From Acholeplasmataceae bacterium (GTDB lineage: Bacteria > Bacillota_I > Bacilli_A > Acholeplasmatales > Acholeplasmataceae): a stretch of 8,950 nt of DNA. This document shows positions 1 to 7,034 of this stretch, piece after piece. Position 1 is the stretch's first letter. Each line of letters begins with the position of its first letter. The position numbers were made by a program, and so were the translations under genes. The notes beneath the pieces were generated by a model, which was not told the DNA's origin, made no database searches, and worked only from the letters and a program-made list of their open reading frames with translations. The DNA lies in assembly GCA_023230825.1 (NCBI GenBank), contig JALNWO010000065.1:1-8950 (forward strand). Reading direction: 5' to 3'.

Positions 1-39
1 ACCTTTAACATCGATATCTCTAATCGTTTTCTTTGCCAT
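1..39 (-). CDS. pgk: Phosphoglycerate kinase, N-terminal 13 residues only (cut by window edge)
   Basis: Reading the minus strand from the ATG at 39-37 gives MAKKTIRDIDVKG, the typical N-terminus of bacterial phosphoglycerate kinase. This cytoplasmic glycolytic enzyme transfers a phosphate from 1,3-bisphosphoglycerate to ADP. An AAAAGGAG ribosome binding site lies at 57-50, 10 bases before the ATG. The rest of the gene is outside the window, so no catalytic residues can be checked. It follows the comK-like gene after a 56-base gap that contains its promoter; no terminator separates the two. The call rests on 13 residues matching a distinctive family start, plus the good ribosome binding site. 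Confidence 0.8.
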   Translation of the reverse strand, partial: MAKKTIRDIDVKG

Positions 40-86
40 AATTGTTTGTCTCCTTTTTAAGTTTGTCATTCATTATAGCCGTAATC

Positions 87-115
87 ATTATAACACTATT
101 TGAAATGTTTTTCTA
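87..115 (-). promoter_or_regulatory. Probable pgk promoter (extended -10)
   Basis: On the minus strand a TGtTATAAT extended -10 has its hexamer at 92-87. A weak -35 (TAGAAA, 4 of 6 to TTGACA) sits at 115-110, exactly 17 bases upstream and inside the end of the comK-like gene. A second TATAAT lies at 77-72 as part of a TATAATGA direct repeat, but it has no convincing -35. Confidence 0.55.
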
Positions 116-530
116 TCATTGGGTGAATGAAAATGTTTACTTTATATTTTTCTATCGTTTCAAGTCTTTGGATTTGTTCTTGTACTTTTCCATAGGAAAG
201 GTCAATGATTAACTTTTCTTGATTGAAAAAAGTGAGTTCTGTTTGCCGGCCTTTTGCCTTAAAGGAACGAACATTTTTTTGGTTAATCCAAACCGTATCG
301 ATTTCACGCCAATTTTTTGTTGGAAATAATGCCAACCTTTTTGATAAATATAAAGGAATTTTATACCGATAACCAAATGTTTGTTGGCAGGCCTGCAAAT
401 AACCCGATAGTGTAAAAAGATGCGCATGACATAACTGTTTAACAAATGTCGAACTGCTCATTGATAACTCAATCACTTCATTCGTTTGATAAAGAAGGGA
501 ACCATAGCGACTATTAACTAAATAATTCAT
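96..530 (-). CDS. ComK-like competence transcription factor family protein
   Basis: The 144-residue product resembles the core of Bacillus ComK. Residues around 60-70 (KIPLYLS...LALFPT) match the K-P-I...LFPT block. These are followed by VWI, RSFKA, a TELTFFN stretch and an I-DLSYGKVQEQIQR stretch, in the same order as GWI, KEFKA, TEVTFSNG and LPISYNSFENQVYR in B. subtilis ComK. ComK binds AT-rich boxes and activates DNA-uptake genes. This protein is shorter than the 192-residue B. subtilis protein, lacks the long C-terminal tail, and has no cysteine before the WI motif. Family membership is well supported; a competence role is inference. The start is the ATG at 530, with GAGG at 542-539. The stop is TAG, overlapping the pgk promoter. 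No promoter is visible in the 34 bases upstream, which hold the msmX terminator, so expression may depend on readthrough or on a promoter inside msmX. Confidence 0.72.
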   Translation of the reverse strand: MNYLVNSRYGSLLYQTNEVIELSMSSSTFVKQLCHAHLFTLSGYLQACQQTFGYRYKIPLYLSKRLALFPTKNWREIDTVWINQKNVRSFKAKGRQTELTFFNQEKLIIDLSYGKVQEQIQRLETIEKYKVNIFIHPMIEKHFK

Positions 531-542
531 ATTTTTTTCCTC

Positions 543-566
543 AAAAAAAAGGCCGATTGGCCTTTT
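543..566 (-). terminator. Rho-independent terminator of msmX
   Basis: The stem GGCC/GGCC is extended by A-T pairs to AAAAGGCC/GGCCTTTT, with a 4-base loop. On the minus strand it is followed by eight Ts (550-543). The msmX stop codon TAA (567-565) lies in the stem. The T tract ends one base before the GAGG ribosome binding site of the comK-like gene. Confidence 0.88.
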
Positions 567-1677
567 ATTCTTCTTCTGGTTTCAGTACAAGTTCTGTTTC
601 TGGATTAAAGAAATGAACTTTATTCATATCCAACGCAAGTTGGATTTCATCGCCAATTCGAATATTCGCTCGGGCATTAACTACTGCACAAATACTCGAT
701 TCATTTACGGTTGTATAAATGTTAGTTTCTGATCCTAATAGTTCTGCTACATCCACTTTGACTTTAAGAAGTGAGTCTGGATATGTTTCTATCACGACTT
801 GATTGTCATGAATATCTTCAGGACGAATTCCTAAAACAACGTCTTTATTAATCATCTTATTAAAACGTAAGAGTTCCATCTTATCCTCAGGAACACGAAT
901 GCGATGTTCACCGGCACTAAAGATACCATCTTTATCAACTTTACCATTGATGAAGTTCATCGGTGGTGTGCCAATAAAACTTGCGACAAAGAGATTTTTT
1001 GGATGATCATAAATTTCTTTCGGTTCTCCTACTTGCATAATATAGCCGTCTTTCATAACGACAATTCTTGAAGCCATGGTCATTGCTTCAATTTGGTCAT
1101 GGGTTACGTAAATGGTTGTTGTTTCAATTGAGTTATGAAGTTTAATTAATTCACCACGCATTTGAACTCTTAATTTCGCATCTAAGTTTGAAAGAGGTTC
1201 GTCCATTAAGAAGACTTTTGCGTTTCTAACAATGGCGCGCCCCAAGGCAACCCGTTGTCTTTGACCACCGGATAGGGCTTTTGGCTTTCTTTTTAAGTAG
1301 GGTAATAAACCTAAAATCTCAGCTGCCTCTTCAACTTTTTCTTTAATAACATCTTTTGGCATTTTTCTTAATTTTAAACCAAATGCCATGTTATCATAAA
1401 CAGTCATATGGGGATAAAGGGCATAAGATTGGAAAACCATCGCAATGTTACGGTCTTTTGGTGCCTTATCATTGACGAGTTCATCATCAATGTAAAGTTC
1501 TCCTGATGAAATCTCCTCTAAGCCCGCGATCATTCTTAAGGTCGTTGATTTACCACAACCAGACGGACCGACTAAAACAATAAATTCTTTGTCTTTAACA
1601 TTTAAGTTAAAATCGATGACGGCATGTACGCCGTTAGGGTATATTTTGTTAAGGTTGGTTAATTTTAATGTTGCCAT
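565..1677 (-). CDS. msmX: Sugar ABC transporter ATP-binding protein (MsmX/UgpC/MalK family)
   Basis: The 370-residue cytoplasmic ATPase energises carbohydrate importers. Walker A GPSGCGKST is at 37-45, the Q-loop glutamine at 83, the LSGGQ signature at 135-139, Walker B VFLMDE with D159/E160, and the switch histidine at 193. The C-terminal third (about 235-370) is the OB-fold/TOBE regulatory region of the MalK branch, including GIRPEDI. The length fits MsmX (about 365). The open frame extends 17 codons further upstream, but the ATG at 1677 is chosen because GAGAGG precedes it at good spacing and the family starts MATLKL. No permease or binding protein is adjacent. As with B. subtilis MsmX, it may serve several importers encoded elsewhere; that is inference. 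It has its own weak promoter and a strong terminator, so it is probably monocistronic apart from readthrough. Confidence 0.93.
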   Translation of the reverse strand: MATLKLTNLNKIYPNGVHAVIDFNLNVKDKEFIVLVGPSGCGKSTTLRMIAGLEEISSGELYIDDELVNDKAPKDRNIAMVFQSYALYPHMTVYDNMAFGLKLRKMPKDVIKEKVEEAAEILGLLPYLKRKPKALSGGQRQRVALGRAIVRNAKVFLMDEPLSNLDAKLRVQMRGELIKLHNSIETTTIYVTHDQIEAMTMASRIVVMKDGYIMQVGEPKEIYDHPKNLFVASFIGTPPMNFINGKVDKDGIFSAGEHRIRVPEDKMELLRFNKMINKDVVLGIRPEDIHDNQVVIETYPDSLLKVKVDVAELLGSETNIYTTVNESSICAVVNARANIRIGDEIQLALDMNKVHFFNPETELVLKPEEE

Positions 1678-1708
1678 CGTATACTTCCTCTCTTCTTTTC
1701 GTACTATT

Positions 1709-1737
1709 ATTATATCAAGCAGCTTCATAAAAAAAAA
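1709..1737 (-). promoter_or_regulatory. Putative msmX promoter with overlapping palindromic operator
   Basis: On the minus strand a perfect TATAAT lies at 1714-1709. Seventeen bases upstream (1737-1732) there is only TTTTTT, which is the T tract of the preceding terminator. A near-perfect 17-base inverted repeat, TATGAAGC-T-GCTTGATA (7 of 8 arm positions), fills 1729-1713 and overlaps the -10, which is a position suited to a repressor. It lacks the central CG of a CcpA cre site. Confidence 0.45.
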
Positions 1738-1753
1738 TGTGCAAGATGCACAT
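1729..1753 (-). terminator. Rho-independent terminator after the PucR-type regulator
   Basis: A perfect 7-base stem ATGTGCA/TGCACAT closes a 3-base loop (1737-1753) and is followed on the minus strand by nine Ts (1737-1729). It begins 4 bases after the regulator gene and ends the protease-lipoprotein-regulator unit. Confidence 0.85.
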
Positions 1754-1756
1754 ATT

Positions 1757-2338
1757 TTATTTAATCTGATATAAATGATAAACGTAAAGCCCGTTCATGA
1801 AGCTGCGGACATCAAAGCCCGTTTCATCCGCGAACTTTTCTAACCGTTGTGTTAAAGTATTTCGGTGGACATATAATGCCTTTGCTGCTGCTGTCACATT
1901 TTGATTTTGTGATAAATAGGTTAAAATGGTTTCTTTCATTAAAGCATCATTGGCATATTTTCTTAAAAACATCTTTTTAAACGTACGATCAAGATTCGGA
2001 ATAAACGTTTGAACGAACAATGCATCATTAAAATAAACACGTTCAAGAAAAGGGATTTCCTTCAGTTTTACTTGAATAAAAGTCAACGCGTCTTTTCTTT
2101 TTGTTCGTGTTGGATAATGATAGGATTCGTATAAACGGTAATCCTCTAACGTATCCGACGCTAAGTTAATGATGACTGCTTCTAAATCGATGTCGAGTTC
2201 ATAATCATAATATAAAATCAAATGATGATCACTACTTTCATATTCTAATTCAATAATAAACTCAGAAAAAAGCGAAACAAGAACCGCTTCATTTTTTTCA
2301 ATGGGTGTTTTACTTTCAATTAAGATAAAACGATACAT
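1757..2338 (-). CDS. Small PucR/CdaR-type helix-turn-helix regulator
   Basis: The 193-residue protein ends in a PucR-type C-terminal HTH (about 134-190): LMKETILTYL, then NVTAAAKALYVHRNTLTQRL with the recognition helix near 157-166, then ETGFDVRSF. Proteins of this class normally carry a sensory domain such as PucR, GAF or a CdaR diacid domain before the HTH. Here the first 130 residues are short, acidic and match no domain I recognise, and no GAF-type or membrane segment is visible. Its target and ligand are unknown. It is the last gene of the unit with the two lipoproteins, starting 12 bases after the second one, with AGGAAG as ribosome binding site and a terminator directly behind. It lies just upstream of msmX, so control of sugar transport is possible but unproven. 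DNA binding is well supported; specificity is not. Confidence 0.8.
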   Translation of the reverse strand: MYRFILIESKTPIEKNEAVLVSLFSEFIIELEYESSDHHLILYYDYELDIDLEAVIINLASDTLEDYRLYESYHYPTRTKRKDALTFIQVKLKEIPFLERVYFNDALFVQTFIPNLDRTFKKMFLRKYANDALMKETILTYLSQNQNVTAAAKALYVHRNTLTQRLEKFADETGFDVRSFMNGLYVYHLYQIK

Positions 2339-2350
2339 AGTAATCTTCCT

Positions 2351-3088
2351 TTACTGATTTTGATATTGATCTAAAAACTGTTGAATTTTTGTAAAATCAA
2401 AGATGAGAACTTGATCATCTATTTGTTCCATCTCTAAACCAATAAGTTTACGTTGTAAATTGAATACAGCTCTTCCCTGAGAAAAAGCACCTGTCGTAAG
2501 GGAAATGAAGTGTTCATTTTCTTTCTCTAGATAAACACCTAACCTTTGTGTATTCGCGATGGGATGTTGATGCCCAAGGCTCACAAGTAACTCGCCTGGA
2601 AAAGGCATCTCTGTGGCGATTTCGACGTGTTCATAGACTTTAAAGTTACGGGGAATACTAATAACGGCTAAATGATCTTCTGGGCTAACAAACTCAACTG
2701 TTACGTTAAATTCATAACCATAAATATCATACGCATAATAGCTGATCCAGCGTGACTGTTCTCCTACCAGTTCATAAAAAGTAAATAAATAAAATTTATG
2801 TAAATCTTGAGTAAACAAAAGAGCATGACCATATTCTAAATTGGGTTGAAAGGGAATAATACTACGTTCCATCTTCATCACTTTAAAGACAGAACTTTGT
2901 TCATTAAAAGTGAAATCGTTCATTAAATCATAAAAACTTTGTGGGTTTGATACATCTGTTTTAGTAAATGTTTGATACTTGGCCCGAAGGGCTTTTAGTT
3001 CACTACTTTCATTGGATAAAACAAGATCACAAGCTTGTAAAAAGAGTAAGGAGAAAATGAGCATGATGAGGACAAGAAGTTTTTTCAT
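2351..3088 (-). CDS. Lipoprotein, inactive paralogue of a trypsin-like serine protease
   Basis: The 245-residue protein has a lysine-led signal peptide and an LQAC lipobox with Cys20 as the lipid-anchored residue, so it should be tethered outside the cytoplasmic membrane. It aligns in order with the neighbouring protease. FYLFTFYELV (99-108) matches YYVLTNYHVV, EDHLAVISI (137-145) matches NYDLAMLSI, and FSQGRAVFN (202-210) matches GSSGSVVFN. The catalytic residues are replaced: His by Glu106, Asp by His139, Ser by Gln204. The fold is therefore probably kept while the protease activity is lost. The start overlaps the protease stop by 4 bases (ATGA), with a GGAGGG ribosome binding site folded into a hairpin. 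A binding or regulatory role for the active partner is inference. By sequence alone it could be annotated as a hypothetical lipoprotein. Confidence 0.75.
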   Translation of the reverse strand: MKKLLVLIMLIFSLLFLQACDLVLSNESSELKALRAKYQTFTKTDVSNPQSFYDLMNDFTFNEQSSVFKVMKMERSIIPFQPNLEYGHALLFTQDLHKFYLFTFYELVGEQSRWISYYAYDIYGYEFNVTVEFVSPEDHLAVISIPRNFKVYEHVEIATEMPFPGELLVSLGHQHPIANTQRLGVYLEKENEHFISLTTGAFSQGRAVFNLQRKLIGLEMEQIDDQVLIFDFTKIQQFLDQYQNQ

Positions 3089-3882
3089 GGAGTCATCCCT
3101 CCATTCATTTCAAAATCATGCAAAGCTAAAAACTCGATGATTTTTGCACTAGGGATGGCTAAAGCTGCATCAGCCATTTTATTATCATTTGAAAAACTAC
3201 CTGCATAAACCAAGCCAACAACATGATAGTTTTCATTAAAAACGACACTACCGCTACTTCCTTTTAAAACAGGGGCTTCAATTAAAAAGACTTTAAAATC
3301 AATATGGACATCCACATCTTTCTCATCAACAATATTTGATGAAATCATAGATTCTATTTGACCTGATGATAATGCATTTATTTGCCCATCTGGATAACCT
3401 AATATAAAAGCTGAACTTTTTATAGGAGCGTCAATCAACCATGTTGATAAAACCATGAGCTCATCTTGAGTTTTTTTAGCAATACTCAGCATTGCTAAAT
3501 CGTAGTTTGCATCAGCGAAAACAAGAGTTGCCGCATGAGTTTTTTCTTGATAATCAACAACTTCATAATTTTTTAATCGGTGAGTTGGGTGAGAAACGAC
3601 ATGATAATTTGTTAAAACATAATACGCAGATTCATCTTCATAAAAGAGATATCCTGAACCTGCTGCTGATGTCATGACAAAATGAGCTTTGACTTGAACG
3701 ACAGCTCGAACAATTTCTGTATAAATGGTTTCGTATTGATCGATGTATGTTTGATAAGTTGCTTGTCTATCGGCAATTTCTTGAATATACGTTTCGTATA
3801 ACTCTTCATATGTCAGTGGTTCTGTGCAAGCTGATAATAAAAAAGCAACTACAATCAACAATATGATAACTATCTTTCTCAT
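3085..3882 (-). CDS. Membrane-anchored trypsin-like serine protease lipoprotein
   Basis: The 265-residue protein has a signal peptide with an LSAC lipobox (Cys19), giving a lipid-anchored extracytoplasmic protein. About 35 residues of charged, probably helical linker follow. The chymotrypsin/HtrA-like fold comes next. GSGYLF (75-80) is the first strand motif, TNYHVV carries His94, NYDLAMLSI carries Asp128, ILGYPDG is at 160-166, and KGSSGSVVFN carries Ser210 in the GxSGx position. All three triad residues are present, so it should be active. There is no PDZ domain after the protease domain, unlike HtrA/DegP, so it is closer to the minimal trypsin-like peptidases. It is the first gene of a unit with its dead paralogue and a PucR-type regulator. 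The ribosome binding site is GGAAGAGG before the ATG at 3882. The substrate is unknown. Confidence 0.85.
   Translation of the reverse strand: MRKIVIILLIVVAFLLSACTEPLTYEELYETYIQEIADRQATYQTYIDQYETIYTEIVRAVVQVKAHFVMTSAAGSGYLFYEDESAYYVLTNYHVVSHPTHRLKNYEVVDYQEKTHAATLVFADANYDLAMLSIAKKTQDELMVLSTWLIDAPIKSSAFILGYPDGQINALSSGQIESMISSNIVDEKDVDVHIDFKVFLIEAPVLKGSSGSVVFNENYHVVGLVYAGSFSNDNKMADAALAIPSAKIIEFLALHDFEMNGGMTP
3087..3104 (-). promoter_or_regulatory. Hairpin hiding the ribosome binding site of the second lipoprotein gene
   Basis: On the minus strand ATGGAG (3104-3099) pairs with CTCCAT (3092-3087) around the loop GGATGA. The stem takes up most of the GGAGG site (3102-3098) and the first two bases of the start codon. 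A ribosome finishing the protease gene at TGA (3087-3085) would open it, which points to translational coupling. Confidence 0.45.
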
Positions 3883-3904
3883 CTTGTTACCTCTTCCTTA
3901 TTCT

Positions 3905-3933
3905 ATTTTACGCTAAAAAGCTAATAAAAAAAA
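3905..3933 (-). promoter_or_regulatory. Putative weak promoter of the protease unit
   Basis: A -10-like TAAAAT lies at 3910-3905 on the minus strand. With a 17-base spacer the -35 position (3933-3928) is TTTTTT, part of the suf terminator's T tract. The 86-base gap offers no better candidate. The -35 match is poor, so the call is tentative. Confidence 0.3.
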
Positions 3934-3954
3934 GGCGCTTACTAAGTAAACGCC
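3926..3954 (-). terminator. Rho-independent terminator of the suf operon
   Basis: On the minus strand GGCGTTTA (3954-3947) pairs with TAAGCGCC (3941-3934), with one U-G wobble and a CTTAG loop. Eight Ts follow (3933-3926). It begins 14 bases after the sufB stop. Confidence 0.9.
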
Positions 3955-3968
3955 ATTTTATTTATTGA

Positions 3969-5378
3969 TTAACCGATGGAACCTTCCATCTCTAATTTAA
4001 TTAATTGATTTAACTCGATTGCATACTCCATGGGTAACTCTTTCGCGAATGGCTCAATAAAGCCCATCACAATCATTTCTGTCGCTTCTAATTCAGTGAG
4101 TCCCCGGCTCATCAAATAAAAGAGTTGATCTTCAGAAATTTTTGAAACTGTTGCTTCATGTTCTAAGAAAACATCGCTATTACGCACAGAGTTGTATGGA
4201 ATTGTATCTGAGAACGAATCGTCATCTAAAATGATTGTATCGCACTCAACATGTGATTTCGCACCCTTTGCACGGCTACCAAAATCCACTTTACCACGAT
4301 AGTTGACTTTACCGCCACCTCGAGAAATAGATTTAGAAATAATTGTTGAGGTAGTATTTGGAGCCACGTGAATCATTTTCGCACCAGCATCTTGTTCTTG
4401 GCCTTTACCAGCAAAGGCGATGGAGATGGTTGTTCCTTTTGCTCTTTCACCTAGTAAAATACATGAAGGATATTTCATATTAATACTTGAGCCAATATTA
4501 CCATCGATCCATTCCATATGTCCGTTTTCATAAACATGAGCCCGTTTCGTCACTAAGTTAACGACATTGGTACTCCAGTTTTGAATGGTTGTGTAACGAC
4601 AGTATCCGTCTTTTAAGACAACAACTTCAACAACCGCGACGTGGAGCGAATCTCTTTTATAGATTGGTGCAGTACACCCTTCAACATAATCAACATGCGC
4701 TCCTTCATCAACAACGATAAGTGTTCTTTCAAATTGACCCATTTGTTCTGAGTTAATGCGGAAGTAAGATTGAAGTGGTTTTGGAACTCGAACTCCTTTA
4801 GGAACATAAATAAATGAGCCCCCACTCCAAACTGCACTGTTTAAAGCTGAGTATTTATTATCACCATAAGGAACGACTGAACCAAAATATTTCTTTAATA
4901 ACTCAGGATATTCACGCATCGCTGTGTCGGTATCTACATAAATAACACCTAAGTCTTCTAATTCTTGAATCGTGTTATGGTAAACCACTTCACTTTCAAA
5001 TTGAGTGGAGACGCCCGCTAAAAACTTCCGTTCGGCTTCAGGGATTCCTAAGCGTTCAAATGTTTCTTTAATTTCTGCAGGAACTTCTTCCCAACTTGTT
5101 TCTGGTCTTTCACTCATCCGCATGAAGTAAGTAATATCATCAAAGTTGATTGATGATAAATCTGGACCCCATGTTGGGTTTGGTTTTTCAACAAATTTTT
5201 GGTATGCCTTTAAGCGAAAATCTAACATCCACTCAGGTTCATTTTTATATTTAGATATGGCACGAACCACTTCTTCACTTAAACCCTTTTCTGTTTGTAG
5301 GATTGGGGTTGATTCGGTTCTAAAACCATATTTATATTCGCCAACAATTGCGTCTATTTTCTTTTTATTTTCATCCAT
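3969..5378 (-). CDS. sufB: Fe-S cluster scaffold protein SufB
   Basis: The 469-residue protein has the full length of SufB. SufB pairs with SufD and two SufC ATPases to form the SufBC2D scaffold, on which iron-sulfur clusters are built in the cytoplasm. The core beta-helix region runs about 180-400. Cys379 in VECDT and His407-Glu408 in LEHEAT correspond to the E. coli residues (C405, H433, E434) implicated in cluster assembly; their 29-residue spacing is preserved. The C-terminal [11 protein letters not shown] and MGF...F motifs are typical. It starts at 5378, overlapping sufU by 8 bases, with AAGGAGG inside the sufU end. Being last in the operon is the usual place for sufB in Bacillota. It ends 14 bases before the terminator. 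Confidence 0.97.
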   Translation of the reverse strand: MDENKKKIDAIVGEYKYGFRTESTPILQTEKGLSEEVVRAISKYKNEPEWMLDFRLKAYQKFVEKPNPTWGPDLSSINFDDITYFMRMSERPETSWEEVPAEIKETFERLGIPEAERKFLAGVSTQFESEVVYHNTIQELEDLGVIYVDTDTAMREYPELLKKYFGSVVPYGDNKYSALNSAVWSGGSFIYVPKGVRVPKPLQSYFRINSEQMGQFERTLIVVDEGAHVDYVEGCTAPIYKRDSLHVAVVEVVVLKDGYCRYTTIQNWSTNVVNLVTKRAHVYENGHMEWIDGNIGSSINMKYPSCILLGERAKGTTISIAFAGKGQEQDAGAKMIHVAPNTTSTIISKSISRGGGKVNYRGKVDFGSRAKGAKSHVECDTIILDDDSFSDTIPYNSVRNSDVFLEHEATVSKISEDQLFYLMSRGLTELEATEMIVMGFIEPFAKELPMEYAIELNQLIKLEMEGSIG

Positions 5379-5817
5379 TGTTTTGTTCCTCCTTCAGTTT
5401 AAGTAACCCTTGTTCCACTGCTTTCCAGCCAAGCGTTGCACATTTGATCCGTGCTGGAAATTGGGAAACACCTTGATACGCAAGGGCATCTCCCTTAAGT
5501 ATTTCAGGGTTCACTGGGTAACCTTTAATGAGTTCATAAAATTCATTAATAATTTTAAATGCTTGATCGACTGATTGGCCGATTAAGGTTTCGCTCATGA
5601 CACTAGCACTTGAGCAACAAATCGAGCAACCAGATCCTTGATGTTTAATATCTTTAATTTGATGATTCGTAACTTTCACTTGAATCGTTAATTCATCACC
5701 ACAGCTTGGATTATTTAAATGAACCACAAAGTAATCCGCATCAGGAACGAGTCCTTGATTGCGTGGGTATTTATAATGATCCATAATAACTTGACGGTAT
5801 AAATTTTCAATTCTCAT
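5371..5817 (-). CDS. sufU: Zinc-dependent sulfurtransferase SufU
   Basis: The 148-residue protein accepts persulfide sulfur from SufS and passes it to the SufB scaffold. The zinc ligands match B. subtilis SufU: Cys39 and Asp41 in NPSCGDE, Cys64 in GSGCS, and Cys126 in KCATLGW. The region of about 18-20 residues between the second and third cysteine motifs that marks SufU, as opposed to the scaffold IscU, is present (EFYELIKGY to GVSQFP). Two extra adjacent cysteines (67, 68) follow Cys64, where B. subtilis has none. The start ATG overlaps the sufS stop by 4 bases, with AAAGGAA before it. No SufE is present, in keeping with the SufU-type pathway. Confidence 0.96.
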   Translation of the reverse strand: MRIENLYRQVIMDHYKYPRNQGLVPDADYFVVHLNNPSCGDELTIQVKVTNHQIKDIKHQGSGCSICCSSASVMSETLIGQSVDQAFKIINEFYELIKGYPVNPEILKGDALAYQGVSQFPARIKCATLGWKAVEQGLLKLKEEQNNG

Positions 5818-7034
5818 AATGATTCCTTTGTAAATCCGCTAAAAAAGGCAACAGCCCGACGGATACTTTCAACTAAAAGATTGCCATCTCGTTCATCATT
5901 GTAAATATGGAGCGAGACTCTTAACGTTGATTGCACATTTAAAAAGTGAGAGACTAATTGAGCACAATGATGGCCTGCACGGACACTAATTTTGTCTTGA
6001 TCTAAAAAGGTTGCGATATCGTGAGGGTGAACGCCATCTACATTAAAAGTAATGGTCGCAATCTCTGCATCGGGATTATAAATGGTAATGCCTTCAATTG
6101 CTTTTAAATCATTAACAATTTTATCGCGTAGTTTTAACGTATAGGCTTGCATCTGTTCAAGATTGTGAGTTTGAATGTAATCCACTGCAGCAGCAAGACC
6201 AATGGCACCACTTATGATCGGTGTTCCTGCCTCAAACTTAATCGGAGTTTCTTTCCACGTTGCGTGAGTTTGAAAAACTTGGTCAGCCATTTCACCACCG
6301 TATTCAACAGGCTCTAATTGATTTAGTAACGCTTTTTTACCGTATAAAACGCCAATCCCGGTCGGTCCAAACATTTTATGACCAGAAAAAGCCAAATAAT
6401 CAACATTTAAATCTTTTACATCAATTGCGATATGAGATGCAGCTTGAGCAGCATCTAAAATCACAATGGCCCCTTTTTCATGTGCTAAAGCAATGATTTC
6501 TTTAATTGGGGTTTGATAACCTAAAACATTAGAAATATATGTAATTGCGACAATTTTTGTCCGGTCAGTTAATACTTTTTTAAAGCTTTCAACAGTAATT
6601 CTCCCTGTCTTAGTTAAAGGAATATACTTTAATTCAGCTTTTGTTTTTTGAGCTGCCATCATCCATGGTAATAAAGATGAATGATGTTCAAGCTCTGATG
6701 TAATAATTTCATCCCCGGGTTTAAGCAAATCACGATAAGCAAGAGCGATGGTATTTAAAGATGAAGTGGTTCCTCTTGTAAAAATGATTTCATCCGTTTC
6801 AGCATGAATAAAAGCCGCGACTTTTTGACGCGCTTTTTCATACAGCTCCGTGGCTTCATATGTTAAATCATATGTGCCCCTGTGAACATTGACGCCAAGC
6901 GTCTCATAATAATGATCAATGGCCTCAATCACTGGCTTGACTTTGAGCGCTGAAGCGGCTGAATCTAAATAAACCAATGCGGGTTCATTTTGATAGATTG
7001 GGAAATCTTCTCTTATCTTTTTTACATCCATCAT
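5814..7034 (-). CDS. sufS: Cysteine desulfurase SufS
   Basis: The 406-residue PLP enzyme takes sulfur from L-cysteine, giving alanine and an enzyme-bound persulfide. The PLP lysine is Lys220 in SGHKMFGPTGIGVLYG. DAAQ is at 194-197 and the EHHSS motif at 116-120. The catalytic cysteine is Cys357 in RAGHHCAQ, the group II (SufS) form. The length is standard. Two consecutive ATG codons open the gene: the one at 7034 overlaps the sufD stop as ATGA, and the one at 7031 would join it as TGATG. The Shine-Dalgarno sequence is weak (GGTGA, rather far upstream), so translation is probably coupled to sufD. It precedes its partner sufU. Confidence 0.97.
   Translation of the reverse strand: MMDVKKIREDFPIYQNEPALVYLDSAASALKVKPVIEAIDHYYETLGVNVHRGTYDLTYEATELYEKARQKVAAFIHAETDEIIFTRGTTSSLNTIALAYRDLLKPGDEIITSELEHHSSLLPWMMAAQKTKAELKYIPLTKTGRITVESFKKVLTDRTKIVAITYISNVLGYQTPIKEIIALAHEKGAIVILDAAQAASHIAIDVKDLNVDYLAFSGHKMFGPTGIGVLYGKKALLNQLEPVEYGGEMADQVFQTHATWKETPIKFEAGTPIISGAIGLAAAVDYIQTHNLEQMQAYTLKLRDKIVNDLKAIEGITIYNPDAEIATITFNVDGVHPHDIATFLDQDKISVRAGHHCAQLVSHFLNVQSTLRVSLHIYNDERDGNLLVESIRRAVAFFSGFTKESL

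Noticed and set aside
1678..1728. Longer msmX start at 1728, adding 17 residues
   Set aside because: The added residues do not belong to the family, and the good GAGAGG site is placed for the ATG at 1677. The extension also covers the probable -10.
4613..4837. Open frames lying inside sufB, sufS, msmX, the protease gene and the comK-like gene in other frames
   Set aside because: They overlap well-supported genes, lack ribosome binding sites and give products without recognisable motifs.
3085..7033. TGA read as tryptophan (Mycoplasma code)
   Set aside because: Four genes end naturally in TGA at coupled junctions (3085, 5371, 5814 and 7031), and tryptophan is encoded by TGG.
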